Shown piece after piece: positions 1 to 11,649 of a stretch of DNA of 64,000 nucleotides (the stretch's first letter is position 1; every line of letters begins with the position of its first letter). This stretch comes from Siphonodentalium dalli (Eukaryota > Mollusca > Scaphopoda > Gadilida > Siphonodentaliidae): the NCBI GenBank assembly GCA_032622095.1, contig CP136069.1:120150126-120214125 (forward strand). The letters are read 5' to 3'. The position numbers and the translations under genes are program-made. The notes under the pieces were generated by a model. The model saw only the letters and a program-made list of their open reading frames with translations, was not told the origin of the DNA and made no database searches.

Positions 1-927
1 TTTATTGGGGATAAGTTTGTTCAATGAAATAATTTGCCCACTGAAAATACGAAATACAAATAGTGAGACATATCACAATATCATGCAATGTTATTTATAT
101 GTCACCGTCTATCAATGTTACTTCAGCGGCACAAAAGCATGAATGTTTTAAAAGTTTGATTAGGTTCCTTGTGTTTTCCCCGAATGCATATAACTTGTCT
201 CTTTATCGTTAGTGGATCAGATTCAACGTTTAGTGAAAATCGGCGCAAAACCCATGTCGAGGTGGTTTGGTGGTGAGTTTACTAACTTATTGACATACAT
301 TTGAGGAGAGAGAAATGATAGGAGAGAGCTGAGTGAGAGAGGAGAGAAAGAGATGATATTATATACGAGCTGGGAAATATATAAAGAATCAATTACTGCA
401 ACATCGCATTTGGTTTTGTATAGCAACCAAAACAAAATGGCGATTTACTAATGTAACTGAAGAAAATCAAAACATAACACGTCATTATAATATTGTTACT
501 GCTCCTCTGCACTGTGCAGATGTTTGTTATTGGTTATAAGCAACTAAATACTTGAAATTATGCCCCTTGGCATTTGTGTAGGGAAACTCGAGTCAGCATA
601 AAAAAAATACCGGCAGCTGAATGGTGTATAATATCTTCGGTTGTTTAATGTGAAAGAAAAAAGAAATTCATAGGCTATGTTAATTCCTCGGTCATTTGTG
701 TGGGATTGTTCGTCAAGCGGCTACATTGGTCGCCAAATTTGGTAGGGGGGTGGGGGTATTTTTCTATATTGAAATTTTGTGCACAAAAGGGGGTAGTTGT
801 GGAAATGCCAATTTATTTCCAGGAATAAGTATGGTGAGGCACCATTTCTTTTTTGACAACTTATGTCCGACGTGGAGTTCTACACGCAAAAATATTTAAA
901 GTTTGGCTCAGTAGGGTAATGAATCGT
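1..927. other. Repeat-flanked non-coding stretch, no gene recognised
   Basis: AT-rich sequence with only short chance reading frames and no recognisable domain. A purine-rich GAGAGAG stretch lies at about 300-352. Nothing else in it can be named from the sequence. Confidence 0.5.
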
Positions 928-945
928 GGGGGGGGGGGGGGGGGG
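928..945 (+). repeat. Poly-G homopolymer tract (18 G)
   Basis: An uninterrupted run of 18 G on the plus strand. The length of such a tract is prone to sequencing error, and it could form stacked G structures. It sits about 60 bp upstream of the ~600-bp tandem duplication. Confidence 0.9.
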
Positions 946-1147
946 TGGCTTAACCCTAACACTGTCGCCTATGGGAAATATTTAGTTGATTGTAATCTAT
1001 AGTGGACGGGTTTTTGAAGTGAAAGCTAGTCAGCTAACTACTAAAAAAAACCCGCCCACAATATCAAACATCTGCATAGTGCAGCAGAAGAACGGTAACT
1101 CTATTATGATGATGTGTTATTTTTTAATGTGATAGAAGCACAATGTA

Positions 1148-1360
1148 CAGTAATTCCCAAAGTAATTGACCACTTAACCACATCAGAATTATGGGTAATT
1201 TGTCAGGATTTAGTCGGAAATATGGCTTGTTGCCATTCATCGGAACGCTCTGGGCGAGAGCTTTCCGATGAATGGCAACAAGCCATATTTCCGACTAAAT
1301 CCTGAAAAATTACCCATAATTCTGATGTGGTTAAGTGGTCAATTACTTTGGGCATTACTG
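1148..1360. mobile_element. Tc1/mariner-type hairpin MITE, copy 1
   Basis: A 213-bp near-perfect inverted repeat. Both arms contain the CGGAAATATGGCTTGTTGCC core, one on each strand, around a short GCTCTGGGCGAGAG centre. The ends read CAGTAATTCCC / GGGCATTACTG and are flanked by TA on both sides (1146-1147, 1361-1362), which is the target duplication of Tc1/mariner elements. There is no coding capacity. RNA from it would fold into a ~100-bp stem. Confidence 0.8.
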
Positions 1361-1426
1361 TAGATGTTTGTTAGCCAGCTTCACTTCAACCCCTCCCACG
1401 ACAACAAACATCTGTATAGTGCTTAT

Positions 1427-2955
1427 TGTCCCCCGATATTTTCGGAGGACTATTGTAATCAGCCGCGTCCGTCCGTGCGTCTGTCCGTGCATCCGTCTAG
1501 TCGTCCGTCCGGAGTTATAAATCCAGTAATGATAATCCGATTTGATTGAAACTTGGTATGTAGGTGTCTCAACCAAGAACCCAGGTGCTCTGCAATTCTG
1601 GACGGGTTTTTGAAGTGAAAGCTAGTCAGCTAACTACTAAAAAAACCCGCCCACAATATCAAACATCTGCATAGTGCAGCAGAAGAACGGTAACTCTATT
1701 ATGATGATGTGTTATTTTTTAATGTGATAGAAGCAGAAGCACAATGTACAGTAATTCCCAAAGTAATTGACCACTTAACCACATCAGAATTATGGGTAAT
1801 TTGTCAGGATTTAGTCGGAAATATGGCTTGTTGCCATTCATCGGAAAGCTCTGGGCGAGAGCTTTCCGATGAATGGCAACAAGCCATATTTCCGACTAAA
1901 TCCTGAAAAATTACCCATAATTCTGATGTGGTTAAGTGGTCAATTACTTTGGGCATTACTGTAGATGTTTGTTAGCCAGCTTCACTTTAACCCCTCCCAC
2001 GACAACAAACATCTGTATAGTGCTTATTGTCCCCCGATATTTTCGGAGGACTATTGTAATCAGCCGCGTCCGTCCGTGCGTCTGTCCGTGCATCCGTCTA
2101 GTCGTCCGTCCGGAGTTATAAATCCAGTAATGATAATCCGATTTGATTGAAACTTGGTATGTAGGTGTCTCAACCAAGAACCCAGGTGCTCTGCAATTCT
2201 GGGTTTGATCCGATGTTCTTTTATGGAGTTATTTCCTTTTTTTTTCAACTTTTTTTTTACTTAGAAAATTTCTCACTTTTTCGGTTTCCGGATGATATCT
2301 CAAGTTTGGATCCTTTAATTGCAAAATACCGTTTTTATGTGGATCGACTTTGAAAATAAAATTCTACTTCTTTTTTCTTTGGTTTGGTTTCCGGATGATA
2401 ACTCAAGTTTGGACTGTTCAATTGAAAATTCCGTTTTTTTTGTGAGTCATTGATATCAAAATACAGGTCAAGTTCGAATTTGAGTTTGACCCGATTATTT
2501 TTCTCAGACTTATGGGCTTTTCGACTTACAAAATTCAATTTTCTTGTTTTTTCTTTGGTTTCCGGATGATAACTCATGTTTGGATTGTTTAATTGGAAAT
2601 TCTGTTTTGTTTTGTGTGTCGTTCATATCAAAATACAGGTTAAGTTCGAATTTGAGTTTGATCCAATGATTTTTCCCAGAGTTATGGGCCTTTCGACTTT
2701 GAACAACATTTTTTATAATTTTCTGTATGAGGGTACCTTCATGGTGTAATCAACTCCTCCAACAGTTTTGATCGTAGATATTTGAAACTTCAGAGTATTG
2801 TTACCGACATATTGGACAATGTATATAGATGACGGAAAAATTATTTATTTACGGAATTATTACCCCTTTCGACTTAGAACATTTCAACATTTTTTTTTAT
2901 TTCTTTAACAAAGCGGCGTCGACTTGCCACGTTTTCGGGGGACACTGTGGTCTGC
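1427..2955. repeat. TCCG-rich dispersed element with internal ~170-bp repeats
   Basis: TGTCCCCCGATATTTTCGG (about 1427 and 2028) is followed by a degenerate TCCG minisatellite. At 2283, 2387 and ~2557 come copies of a unit starting TTTCCGGATGATAACTCAAG; the second and third are ~170 bp apart. Near 2930-2952 the inverted counterpart TTTTCGGGGGACACTG appears, so 2028-2955 may be one element with TGTCCCCCGA-type inverted ends, its left end duplicated by the tandem duplication. No reading frame in it looks coding. Confidence 0.5.
1749..1961. mobile_element. Tc1/mariner-type hairpin MITE, copy 2
   Basis: The second 213-bp copy, carried by the tandem duplication rather than by a new insertion. It has the same TA flanks (1747-1748 and 1962-1963), the same terminal CAGTAAT motif and the same fold-back. 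It differs from copy 1 by about one base near the loop (AAGCTCT instead of ACGCTCT). Confidence 0.8.
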
Positions 2956-4403
2956 TGACCTTTTAACATAACACGTCATCATTACTGGTCTTCTGCGCCG
3001 CATGAGATTACTTTGATACTTCGCGATTCAAAACTATCCTAAAATGTATTCGTGCCCAAAATACATACATTGCGTCGACATGCAGTATATATTACGTTAT
3101 AATTACAGCAAAAACAACTATTTTATGATGTTTGCGTATAGCAAAGTTTAATTTCGAACAAAGCTGTACCGGACAGCTGTAAATTGCTGAACAATTGTTA
3201 CCACGACAAAGTCCACGTTTAAAAATCACTCACACGATCCGTGTCAAGGGGCGTGGTTTTGCTGTCTCCCATGCGAGGACTATTTTGCCCCAGAATAACG
3301 TTCGTAAACGTCTCATTTATCGGAATTTTTCATCTGTATCAATGTAATTTATCCTTGTTAACATTGTCGGCTGAGATGGACGTATTTAGTTGTTTGTAAA
3401 ATCGGAGTTATATATAAGTATTATATATTATAACACCATGCCATACGTTACCAAGGCTGACATATGTAGTCCGTGACTCAATTATATCGTCTGCCGCTAA
3501 ATTACGCTAAGTTCATGGGAGTCCGAACGGTGAACGCCGCCAAACACGTGCACATGCGGAAAGGGTTAATACACCCAAGAAAACCGTTAATTCAGTTCAG
3601 ATGTTTTATTTTTGTATTATTCAAGCAAATTCATGACTTTATTCAATATAAATACAATAACATGATTATTGTCAATAAAAAGATAATGTATACAGATACA
3701 CTGACAATCTGACATATATTTCAATTAAATTTTGCCTCGGAACGATTCCATCATGTAGTTTTAGGCACAGGGCGTTTGTAAGAATGCATGCATCTTATCA
3801 GTGTTATCATTAGGATACTCAATTACTTGTCATTGACTAATGGAACAGACTGCAGATGGAAATTTATATAATTAATACAGATTGGGCGGTCGTTTGGTCA
3901 TCTAGGGGCTCGTAACAACATGAGAGAATACGCTGCTGTCCAAACACATATTTATCGCATACAGACATTATATACTGCGGGTAACCTATGGGTATGGATG
4001 CTGATTGCTGAACCTTATTTGACAAATTTGGTAATGAGTGCTTTGTGATTTTCTGAGATTTCTGGTGCTTTTCATTAAGCTTAATTGACTGGCATTTCAT
4101 CCGGATTGTTATTTAAAACATTTCACATCCTCTGTCTGCCTTATCCTGCTATTTACCATGTTTTCATCAAAGTTTGGGTTGGGTCCCCAATTGCCTTTGG
4201 AGAAACAACTTGTGTTGGAAGAGTGGGTCTCCGAGATCGGAAATGGGTAGTGGGTTCCGAAAAATTAAAACCCTAAAATTTCAACCTTGTGTATATCCTG
4301 GAGTCCCCCTCCCCGCGGAATCAACAGTAATAATGATATACCGGGGCTACTTTGAACACTTTTGTAACAGAGTGAGAGAGAGAAGTGCGGAGTAGCACCG
4401 AAA
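2956..4403. other. Gene-free interval, nothing recognised
   Basis: AT-rich sequence with short chance frames only (for example 3473-3712). I see no domain, splice-site series, tandem repeat or mobile-element end. Confidence 0.4.
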
Positions 4404-4525
4404 GTTGGCAGCACCCCGAATCCCAAGCCGGTCACCAATCCAAGTACTAACCGGGCTGGACGTTGCTTAACTTCGGTGATCACACAAAGCGTCTAACGAC
4501 CGTGACCAAGAGATCTAGACCTCTC
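4404..4525 (-). pseudogene. 5S rRNA-derived sequence (pseudogene or 5S-type SINE head)
   Basis: On the minus strand, AAGTTAAGCAACG followed by GGTTAGTACTTGGAT, TGGTGACCGG and GGGTGCTGCC reproduces the order and spacing of box A, the intermediate element, box C and the 3' end of animal 5S rRNA. The 5' third (towards 4525) has diverged: it reads GGTCACGGTCGTTAG rather than a normal 5S start. That pattern suits a retroposed 5S copy or the head of a 5S-derived SINE, not a working gene. The pol III internal promoter boxes are partly kept. Confidence 0.65.
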
Positions 4526-4869
4526 GATCAGAGAAGTCATCGGCCTTCTATATTTACAACGCGACCGCTACACTTTTAAAGATCTTTCGTTCATCCCTTG
4601 CATAAGACAGATCCTTTCTAAATAATAAACAATTGTATATGTTGGTGTGACTACGCGTGTCCAAACTAAACTGATATAACTGATTCAATGGAGTCGTGAT
4701 GGTAGGTATATGCTGATAAAGACGTGTTCAAAGAATCCCCTGTTATAGTATATTATTTTGGCGGTTGAGTATGGGCGGCCATTCGGTCAGAAATTACATG
4801 AAATAAAAGCTAATGGTGGTGTGTGAAAACAATAACATGCATCGCACATCCAATATAAGTCTATCCCGT

Positions 4870-5481
4870 TTTAATAGCAATATATTTCAAACCAATAGTT
4901 TCCATTTTCAAACCAATAGTCATTCTTGGATTCAATAAGAGACAATTCCATTTTAATAGATATAGATTCATAATCAATGTTGACCGATGCAGAATTAATG
5001 TTCTATATTAATTTAATAGTATTCATTGTTCAACTAATATCTAATAACAAACAATTAGTACAGCTATCGCATATTTAATAAACTTACATTCCGTTTCCAT
5101 AGCCACATTTTCTTAATCAATAGACATATTTCAAACCAATAGACGATTTCCCACGATCAATGATTATCGTTATCAACCTACTAGACCTTATTGTCAAACC
5201 AATAAGATGAATGTAAAATCAATGAAGATGAATATAAAACTAATAACTAAAACCGTAAAACCAATGAAGATGAAAGTAAAACTAATAACTAAAACCGTAA
5301 TTAAAACTAATAACTAAACCCGTAATTAACTAAAACCGTAATACCAATGAAGATGAATGTCAAACTAATAACTAAAACCGTTATTAACTAAAACCGTAAA
5401 ACCAATGAAGATTAATGTAAAACTAATAACTAAAACCGTAAAACCAATGAAGATGAATGTAAGCTAATAACTAAACCGTAA
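4870..5481 (+). repeat. AT-rich degenerate minisatellite
   Basis: Repeated CAAACCAATAG-type words from about 4880 turn into a clearer tandem unit from about 5195, built from ACCAATGAAGATGAATGTAA and AACTAATAACTAAAACCGTA (~40 bp, with shortened copies). It ends exactly where the LINE fragment's open frame begins. No coding content. Confidence 0.8.
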
Positions 5482-6057
5482 TTAACGCTAGAGGTCTCTG
5501 GTGGCTACCATTATCTTCCATCTTTTACGGAGACGGGTTTCTTCCCTACCCAGTCCACTTGGAAGAAAATTGTCAGAGATTGTCTCTTTGCTCACTACTC
5601 ACGCGAAGTGAGTCAGCGTGGTCAAAGAGACGATTCTCTATCTTTTCTTTTCAAGGTAAAACCCGACAACCAGTCACTGTGGAAACTTTGGCAGCTCTCT
5701 CTCGAAGAACCTGAGTATTTTCCAATTTGTATCAAAATGGCCAATATTTTGACCAAAACCACGTTTGACAATGACGCTCAATGCAATCGCTGCAACCAAA
5801 CATATTCAAATCTCTTGTTTCATAGATATCTCGAGTGTACATCTGAGTTTGCACAGATGGTACGGAACACATTTTGGTATTCACTGATTGACATATTTGG
5901 AATTGAAACTTTTACCTTTCTTGACAGCATGAATAGCGATACATTCCTTGCGTTTTGCCTAGGCGGGTGTATCCCAATGCAAATTGAACTGATTTGTGAT
6001 GAATATCGTCTTTTCAAGCGATGTGTGAGGTTTATTTTCATCCTGTGTTCTGACTAA
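5482..6057 (+). pseudogene. C-terminal end of a non-LTR retrotransposon ORF2 (5'-truncated)
   Basis: The frame is open from just after a stop at 5479 to a stop at 6055-6057, about 191 codons. It has no convincing ATG at its start, so this is a fragment. About 85 residues before the middle comes a Cys/His cluster, CNRCNQTYSNLLFHRYLEC, matching the C-x2-C-x7-H-x4-C knuckle that many LINE reverse-transcriptase proteins carry near the C terminus, followed by a hydrophobic Trp/Phe-rich tail. A 3'-UTR-like stretch with AATAAA at about 6246 follows. The LINE clade cannot be told from this part alone. It butts against the minisatellite on the left, as expected for a 5'-truncated insertion. Confidence 0.55.
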
Positions 6058-6255
6058 GTTTTACGATGAAGACATCATATGATATCGGATACTTCACTAT
6101 ATATATGTCTTAAACATCTTGTCTTGCAGTATATCATTCCCACAATGAATTTCTCAAGTTAAATTATATTGCATGTGTATATATATGTCTTCATGTAACT
6201 TTTGTATATATATATATTGTACCATAATGGTCTCCATATTTGGAGGAATAAACAT
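6058..6255 (+). mobile_element. Probable 3' UTR of the LINE fragment
   Basis: It follows the ORF2 stop directly, contains a TATATA microsatellite (about 6178-6216) and ends in GGTCTCC...GGAGGAATAAAC, a short hairpin plus polyadenylation-type signal of the kind found at the 3' ends of several LINE clades. The end point is approximate. Confidence 0.4.
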
Positions 6256-7110
6256 ATCTCTCTATAGTTAATGAATAATATTTTTAATTGACTGAAAAGC
6301 ATTAATATTCTTCATCCTATTCACAAATTATAATGGGACTCCCGGGCATGCATGGACACGTATTATATATGGGGACTTCCGCAAATTTTTTATCGTGATA
6401 TAATATTTAATCTCCGCAAAGGGATATCCGCGAATATAATTGATGAATAAAACCATTATTATTTATTAATCGTTCAATATGTCTTAAAAGTAGCCAGTAG
6501 ACACCACTTTCCTTCTTTAAAGTTGTTCGTTTTGACAATTTAGAAGGAACTCCATGAATTGTGAATGCAAATTGACGGACATCCGCGATTTAATTTGCGC
6601 GTTCGGGACATCCATGTAGATGTAGGTGCTATAGTTAATGAATAATATTATTTGATGGACTGAATAACATCAATATTCTTTTATTCACAAATTATAATGG
6701 AACCTTCGGGCATGCATGGTCAGTATATACGGGGACCTCGGCAAATATTTTATCGTGATATGATATTCAATCTCCGCAAAGGGATATCCGAGGATATAAT
6801 TGATGGATAAAACTATAATTATTTATTATTCGTTGAATTTGTGTTAAAAGTACCCTGTATATACCACTTTCCTTCTGCAGCAATCTCCGGGAGTATATAT
6901 ATAGGCGCTAACTAATGAATAATATTATTTGATTGACTTAATAAATAACATCTAATAAATATTCTTCATCTTATTTACAAATTTATAAGGAGTCCTTCTG
7001 GCACACGCGGACATATAGATCTATATAGTGAATATTTCTCGTCGTTTGATTTGCACCAAGTTAATTCGGCGCATATAATTGATAGAACAAACCACTATTA
7101 TGATGACCGT
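6255..7110. repeat. Three diverged tandem copies of a 270-370-bp repeat
   Basis: Copies start at about 6263, 6630 and 6904, each with TAATGAATAATATT. The first two share a long segment (ATTCACAAATTATAATGG, GGGCATGCATGG, CTCCGCAAAGGGATATCCG, CCACTTTCCTTCT) and are clearly homologous over ~300 bp. The third is more diverged. No coding content. Confidence 0.75.
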
Positions 7111-8857
7111 GTCGTTATTTGTTTAAAATACATATCAATTGACATATACGCACCCGTTCGTTCCCTCATTGAAATCAACATATTTCACCCATGTTAGGGG
7201 ACTACCGCGAATTCGGGGACCTACTGCAAATCGTCACACAGACATGACATTGGGAATTCCCATGTTTATTTATATATTTCTGACGTCACATGAACAAAGT
7301 TTCTTACTTACATTACCACAGCCATGGTGTTCGTGCACAAGCTATTTCTTCCTAAATGCTGTCAGCCAATCGTACGTGTATTTATATCGATTAGTTGACT
7401 TTTGTCATCGGTCCCTGGGCCACACATTTATTTATTTTTGGGCGGCGACAGCACCAATTCGAACGACAATAAATCTATTGCATGATTTGCAATTTCCTTA
7501 TACTATAGTATCTAAGTTACATCTGCATGATTATTTGAGAATGCGCAAATATGACTCAACAAAATGCCACTCCGTTGATTATTGATATAATCTCTTCACG
7601 TGAATTTAAGAGGGTATTATATATTATTCAATATATTTTCCCGTACGCACTGCCATTAAATATTAACGAGTTTGCGATTTCAAACCAGTACGTCTACCGG
7701 TACGTGCACGTACGGGTAGCTACATGTGCCCGTACCGGAATACACGTTCGTTTTGTAATCTATAACTTTTTACGGGTATAATTCACCACATCGACTAGTA
7801 TTGTATGGTGAGCCAACTGCAACAAAATTTATATAATATATAGTGAAATTGTTATTTGCATTTACATTATTGGCCGACGTTATATACATGTACTTAGTAC
7901 TACTTACCATTATGGATAGGATCGACATCTGGATAATCTGTTGCTTTCATTAGGGGCGACGCGTCGTCGGGAATGGGTTTTGTGTCTTTCTTTCACTCAC
8001 TTTGATCACATTTTCAACAATTGGATTTCAAAAATAATTCCATAGGCCAATCGATTTTTAGCGAAAACAGTTGAAAGTTTCATAAAATAGGTTATGTCAG
8101 TTCTAAAATATAATTTATTAATAGCTAAATTTCCCAACCAATATTCGGTGTAAAGTGTATTGTATTTAGACCCAGGGTCCAATAATTTCCTACCTGTACT
8201 TTCATTCAAATATAAGACCGAATTTGCCCCTTATATTAGTTGGGGAATATTTAGTCATATTAAGTTAAATTGGACTCTTTCAACAGATCGAAGGGGCGGG
8301 GCAGAAGATGAGAATATTTATCCAAAGAATTGGGATATTTGTCTGGACCTAAACCCGGAAGTAGGTTGAAAAGTTAAATTTTGGAAACAACAAAGGGTGT
8401 TAATGATAAATAAACCGATTCGATGGTCCCCGTATTATCCAGTTAACATCCAACGGAATTTCATCAGAATTCGATTTAGTTATCCAAATTAGTGCATTAC
8501 CAATAAACAATCACAACGATACCAAGCACGATTTGTATTGTTTTAAATTTTATTGGTAAAAAAAGTCCTTTAATAACGCTATTTTTTGGCGGTGTGTACG
8601 ACGAGCGAGTGTGGTTTACAACTTCCTTATATTATTCATTCAATTGAGGACACATCGAAAAAATCAAAGCCCATGGGGTGCAAACTTGTGAGTTTGTTGT
8701 GGTTCAAGGGCAGCACCCTCGAAGGGGGTGCAGTTAAAATTTCGAAAGCGGACACACCAGACCATCTACAGCCACGTCCCTGGGTCGAGATGCGTATGAC
8801 ACCACCAACCATCTGGTGTGAACATAGTTGTTAGTAGAACGATTGGCCTTCCGCATA
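7111..8857. other. Gene-poor interval, nothing recognised
   Basis: Contains an open frame at 7139-7585 with no start context, no family resemblance and AT-rich composition. A short CG-rich imperfect palindrome at about 7687-7740 is built on TACCGGTACGTGCACGTAC. I cannot assign a role to either. Confidence 0.4.
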
Positions 8858-8992
8858 CAGGAATGCTCTAATTAATCGACTCTCGCCGAGAGCTTTCCGA
8901 TGAAAGGCAACAAGCCATATTTCCGACTAAATCCTGAAAAGTTACCCATAATTCTGCTGTGGTTAAGAAGTCGATTAATTAGAGCATTACTG
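8858..8992. mobile_element. Tc1/mariner-type MITE, deleted copy
   Basis: 135 bp between TA dinucleotides (8856-8857 and 8993-8994). The ends CAGGAATGCTCTAATTAATCG and its inverted partner are complementary. The interior GCTTTCCGATGAAAGGCAAC...CCATATTTCCGACTAAATCC matches the right arm of the two MITE copies near 1.1-2.0 kb, while most of the left arm is missing. It is therefore a related family member with different outer ends and no long hairpin. Confidence 0.75.
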
Positions 8993-8994
8993 TA

Positions 8995-10019
8995 GTTGGC
9001 TAAGTTCGAGATGTCGCCTCGAGTATTTGAACATAAAACACGGCTTAAATGACAACTTTATCAATGAGATTTTTCGATGAAATCTTGTAATAAATATGTT
9101 AAAGTGATATATTTACATACTAAGTGTGATGATCACTAAATCCAGCATTCTGATTGGTCAGCGCCCATGTGGCTAGTTGAATGGAGTTATCCCCACACAT
9201 TAATTAATGGGAGGAGCTTGAAGAAATAGTCATTTTGAATTAAAAAAAAAACTTTTAATTTAATTTTGGAATTTCTTTAGAGAACTAACTGCTTAATTTT
9301 AACATTTAAAAAAAATTAAATTTGAAAAATATTTTTTTTTGTAATTAAAATTACAAAAAATAACGCCGCCATAACATTCACCATGGTACCCCGAGAACCA
9401 CACAACATTTGGTTGAATTCGGTCCAGGAGTCGGGAACAGACAAACATATCTTGCTCTTTAAGAATATGTAGACCTGATAACATACATTTTAGCCTTTAA
9501 TTGTGAAAATTATGACAAGACACATACAGAGTGAAAAACATTCTTATGACCATGAATAAATTGCCCTTGGCAACAAAACAGTTTTGAATATAGGCAATTC
9601 AACACTGAAAGTATGCAAAATTAATGTGAAGAAAGATGCATCATAATTTGCATTGCAGGTCAATCGCTGATTGGTCGAAAATATCTGCTAATAATGATTT
9701 GCTTCACAGCTGTGGAAAGATCAATTGTGGTGAGATCCACATATCCTATCAATTTAAATTTCAATAGTACTGCAACGGTGTATCAAAATCCCCATTTATG
9801 ATATCCTGGATACGCTAATAAACAGAAACATGCAGCATTGACGAATACACCCATGCATTGTAACCAGGAGGTTTTTGTACATATTCATACTAAGGCACAC
9901 CGCAGGCACCGTGTGTACATGCACCAATGCCTTATATGGTGCGTTATCTGCCGATTTAAATTATAATATTGATAAAAACTAAATTTCGATATCGACTAAT
10001 GGTTACAGTTAATCGACGA
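8995..10019. other. Gene-free interval
   Basis: AT-rich sequence. A minus-strand frame at 9299-9484 could be read with splice-like ends near 9388 and 9471, but no family is recognisable and two different frames look equally plausible, so it is not called as an exon. Confidence 0.35.
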
Positions 10020-10029
10020 AAAGCTTACA

Positions 10030-10479
10030 GTTTTTTCTATGCGATCGATGTGGTACAGTCAAGTTCATCCTAAAACATCGATTATCTGAACCACAATATA
10101 TTTCTACGTGTTCCAACCGACTTCTCCACACAAGACTACTGTTCACACAAGGGAATGCACTCAGTGTGCAGCAAGAATTTAAAAAGGCTTCCCAAATTCA
10201 CATTTTACCCTCCGGTTGGATAAATTTGCCAACTAAATGAGGAATATCTCTGAAAAATTATTCCTAATGACCAATTATGTTGGATATATACCTCTAGTCA
10301 GCAATCTAGACATTATGAGAAGAAGATCTGCAAGAAAATATTATAATTCAGAGGGTGAAAACGTCGTTTGCACAAAGGTACCTAAGTCTAAAAAGGCGAA
10401 AATACTTGAATATCCGAAGAAAGTAGTAGCATTTCTCCGCAGAAAGGCAAATCCTCAACTACAGGCTTACACACTGTGA
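10030..10479 (+). pseudogene. Decayed coding remnant with frame change, family unknown
   Basis: One frame is open from about 10030 (reading FFLCDRCGTVKFILKH...) to a TGA at 10219. The +1 frame then takes over at an ATG (10218-10220) and runs 80 codons to 10477-10479, with a Lys/Arg-rich end (MRRRSARKYY, PKSKKAKILEYPKK). The C-x2-C-G...H start of the first part is faintly like the Cys/His region at the end of LINE ORF2, but the rest does not follow that family. It may be a transposon or host-gene relic carrying a single frameshift. It could also be chance. I do not recognise the protein. Confidence 0.3.
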
Positions 10480-10639
10480 ATATTGTTTTTCTTGTAGTAG
10501 AATGTAAAAGGTTCTGGTTTCGGGAGTTTCACATTCGTGACAAAAACCGTGTTTTGTAGGCCGTGTTCCTGTATACAATCGCACTAAATATTGACCCTTT
10601 CATGACGGGAGCTGCGCTGGCGCAATATTAAAGACCCTG

Positions 10640-10725
10640 TACCAATGCATTTTCTTATATATGCGAGTCGACCATAGGTCGCCTCACATATTTAAGACAA
10701 CGCATTTGCCTAACATTTTTGTATC
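10640..10725. repeat. Imperfect palindrome, small MITE-like repeat (copy 1)
   Basis: CAATGCATTTTCTTATATAT and its loosely inverted partner flank a GTCGACCATAGGTCGC centre. A related sequence with the centre inverted, GCGACCTATGGTCGAC, occurs at about 11650-11715, again next to CATTGGCACAGG. A third distant copy of the flank lies near 52325. Confidence 0.5.
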
Positions 10726-10734
10726 ATTTCTGAT

Positions 10735-10910
10735 CAGTTTTTCTTACATTCTTTAACAATTTTTTTTATTATTTTTTCTTAAATTCTTTAACAATTTTTA
10801 TAATTTTTTATAATGTTCTCTTACATTCTTTAACAATTTTTATAATTTTTTATAATTTTTCTCACATTCTTTAACAATTTTTTATCATTTTTTATCACTA
10901 TTTATCCCAC
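10735..10910 (+). repeat. AT-rich minisatellite
   Basis: About four tandem copies of a 45-50-bp unit starting ACATTCTTTAACAATTTTTA. A further 1-2 copies lie at about 11565-11635. Confidence 0.85.
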
Positions 10911-11649
10911 ATGGTTGTTATTAATAATAAGACAGGTTTGCCTTAATGACTACCATTTATTAATCACTAAAGCAACTGGTAGTCGGAAACGTGTTTATGG
11001 ACCTCCAGCTTTCTTGTCATTGGTGAAAGACCTTTTTTGGTACCACCCAAGCGCCAACCATGGGGTCCTGGCAACGATCACCTATCTAGTCCTGAAAGAC
11101 ACTAAGCATGGCTGTTAGCAAAAAGGGATGCCTCCTCCCAAAACGGAAGGAGGAATACTGGGTGGGAGGGTGGGACGCTAAATAATTGTCGACCGAGCTG
11201 TGGCGAATGCTATCACAAAAAGGCTGTTTGCTGTCCGTGTGATTACCCATGTGACCTGACGCCAGACGAAATAGTTCCTCTCTCAATCTCGATTGGCATT
11301 GTTCCAATGCCTTAGCATATACTCGCCAAACAAAAGCATTATCTCAGTTGACAATTAGTGAAGTGAGGAATAGAAGCTGGCAAATTGAGTGCCTGATTTC
11401 CATATCGCTCCGCATGTACTATAGTATACGTGATTGAATATAATTAAGCAGTACTGTCATATCTATTTATAGCCATCGCGGGTTTTCCCTTCCAATATGT
11501 ATACAATGTAGCCACCCATGGGATAAATGATATGCTGCCGCTTTGCCCTGGCATCTCAGTTTTCTCACATTCTTTAACAATTTTTTTTATCATTTTCTTA
11601 CATTTTTTCTTACATTTTTTTAACAATTATAACAAATAATATAAAATTT

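Larger units (their letters stand above)
1004..2200. repeat. Tandem duplication, two ~600-bp copies
   Basis: Copy 1 is 1004-1599 and copy 2 is 1600-2200. They are almost identical: a 6-bp GAAGCA-type insertion near 1735, one A fewer in an A run, and a few substitutions. Each copy contains a hairpin MITE and a TCCG-rich stretch ending at the same CTGCAATTCTG sequence. The near identity implies a recent duplication, or an assembly duplicate. Open frames inside it repeat in both copies and are not genes. Confidence 0.95.

Noticed and set aside
7139-7585. 148-codon frame
   Set aside because: No family resemblance, no convincing start, and it lies partly in the end of a non-coding triplicated repeat.
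9299-9484. Minus-strand frame with splice-like borders (possible exon 9388-9471)
   Set aside because: Two different frames look equally good, no partner exon was found and no family was recognised.
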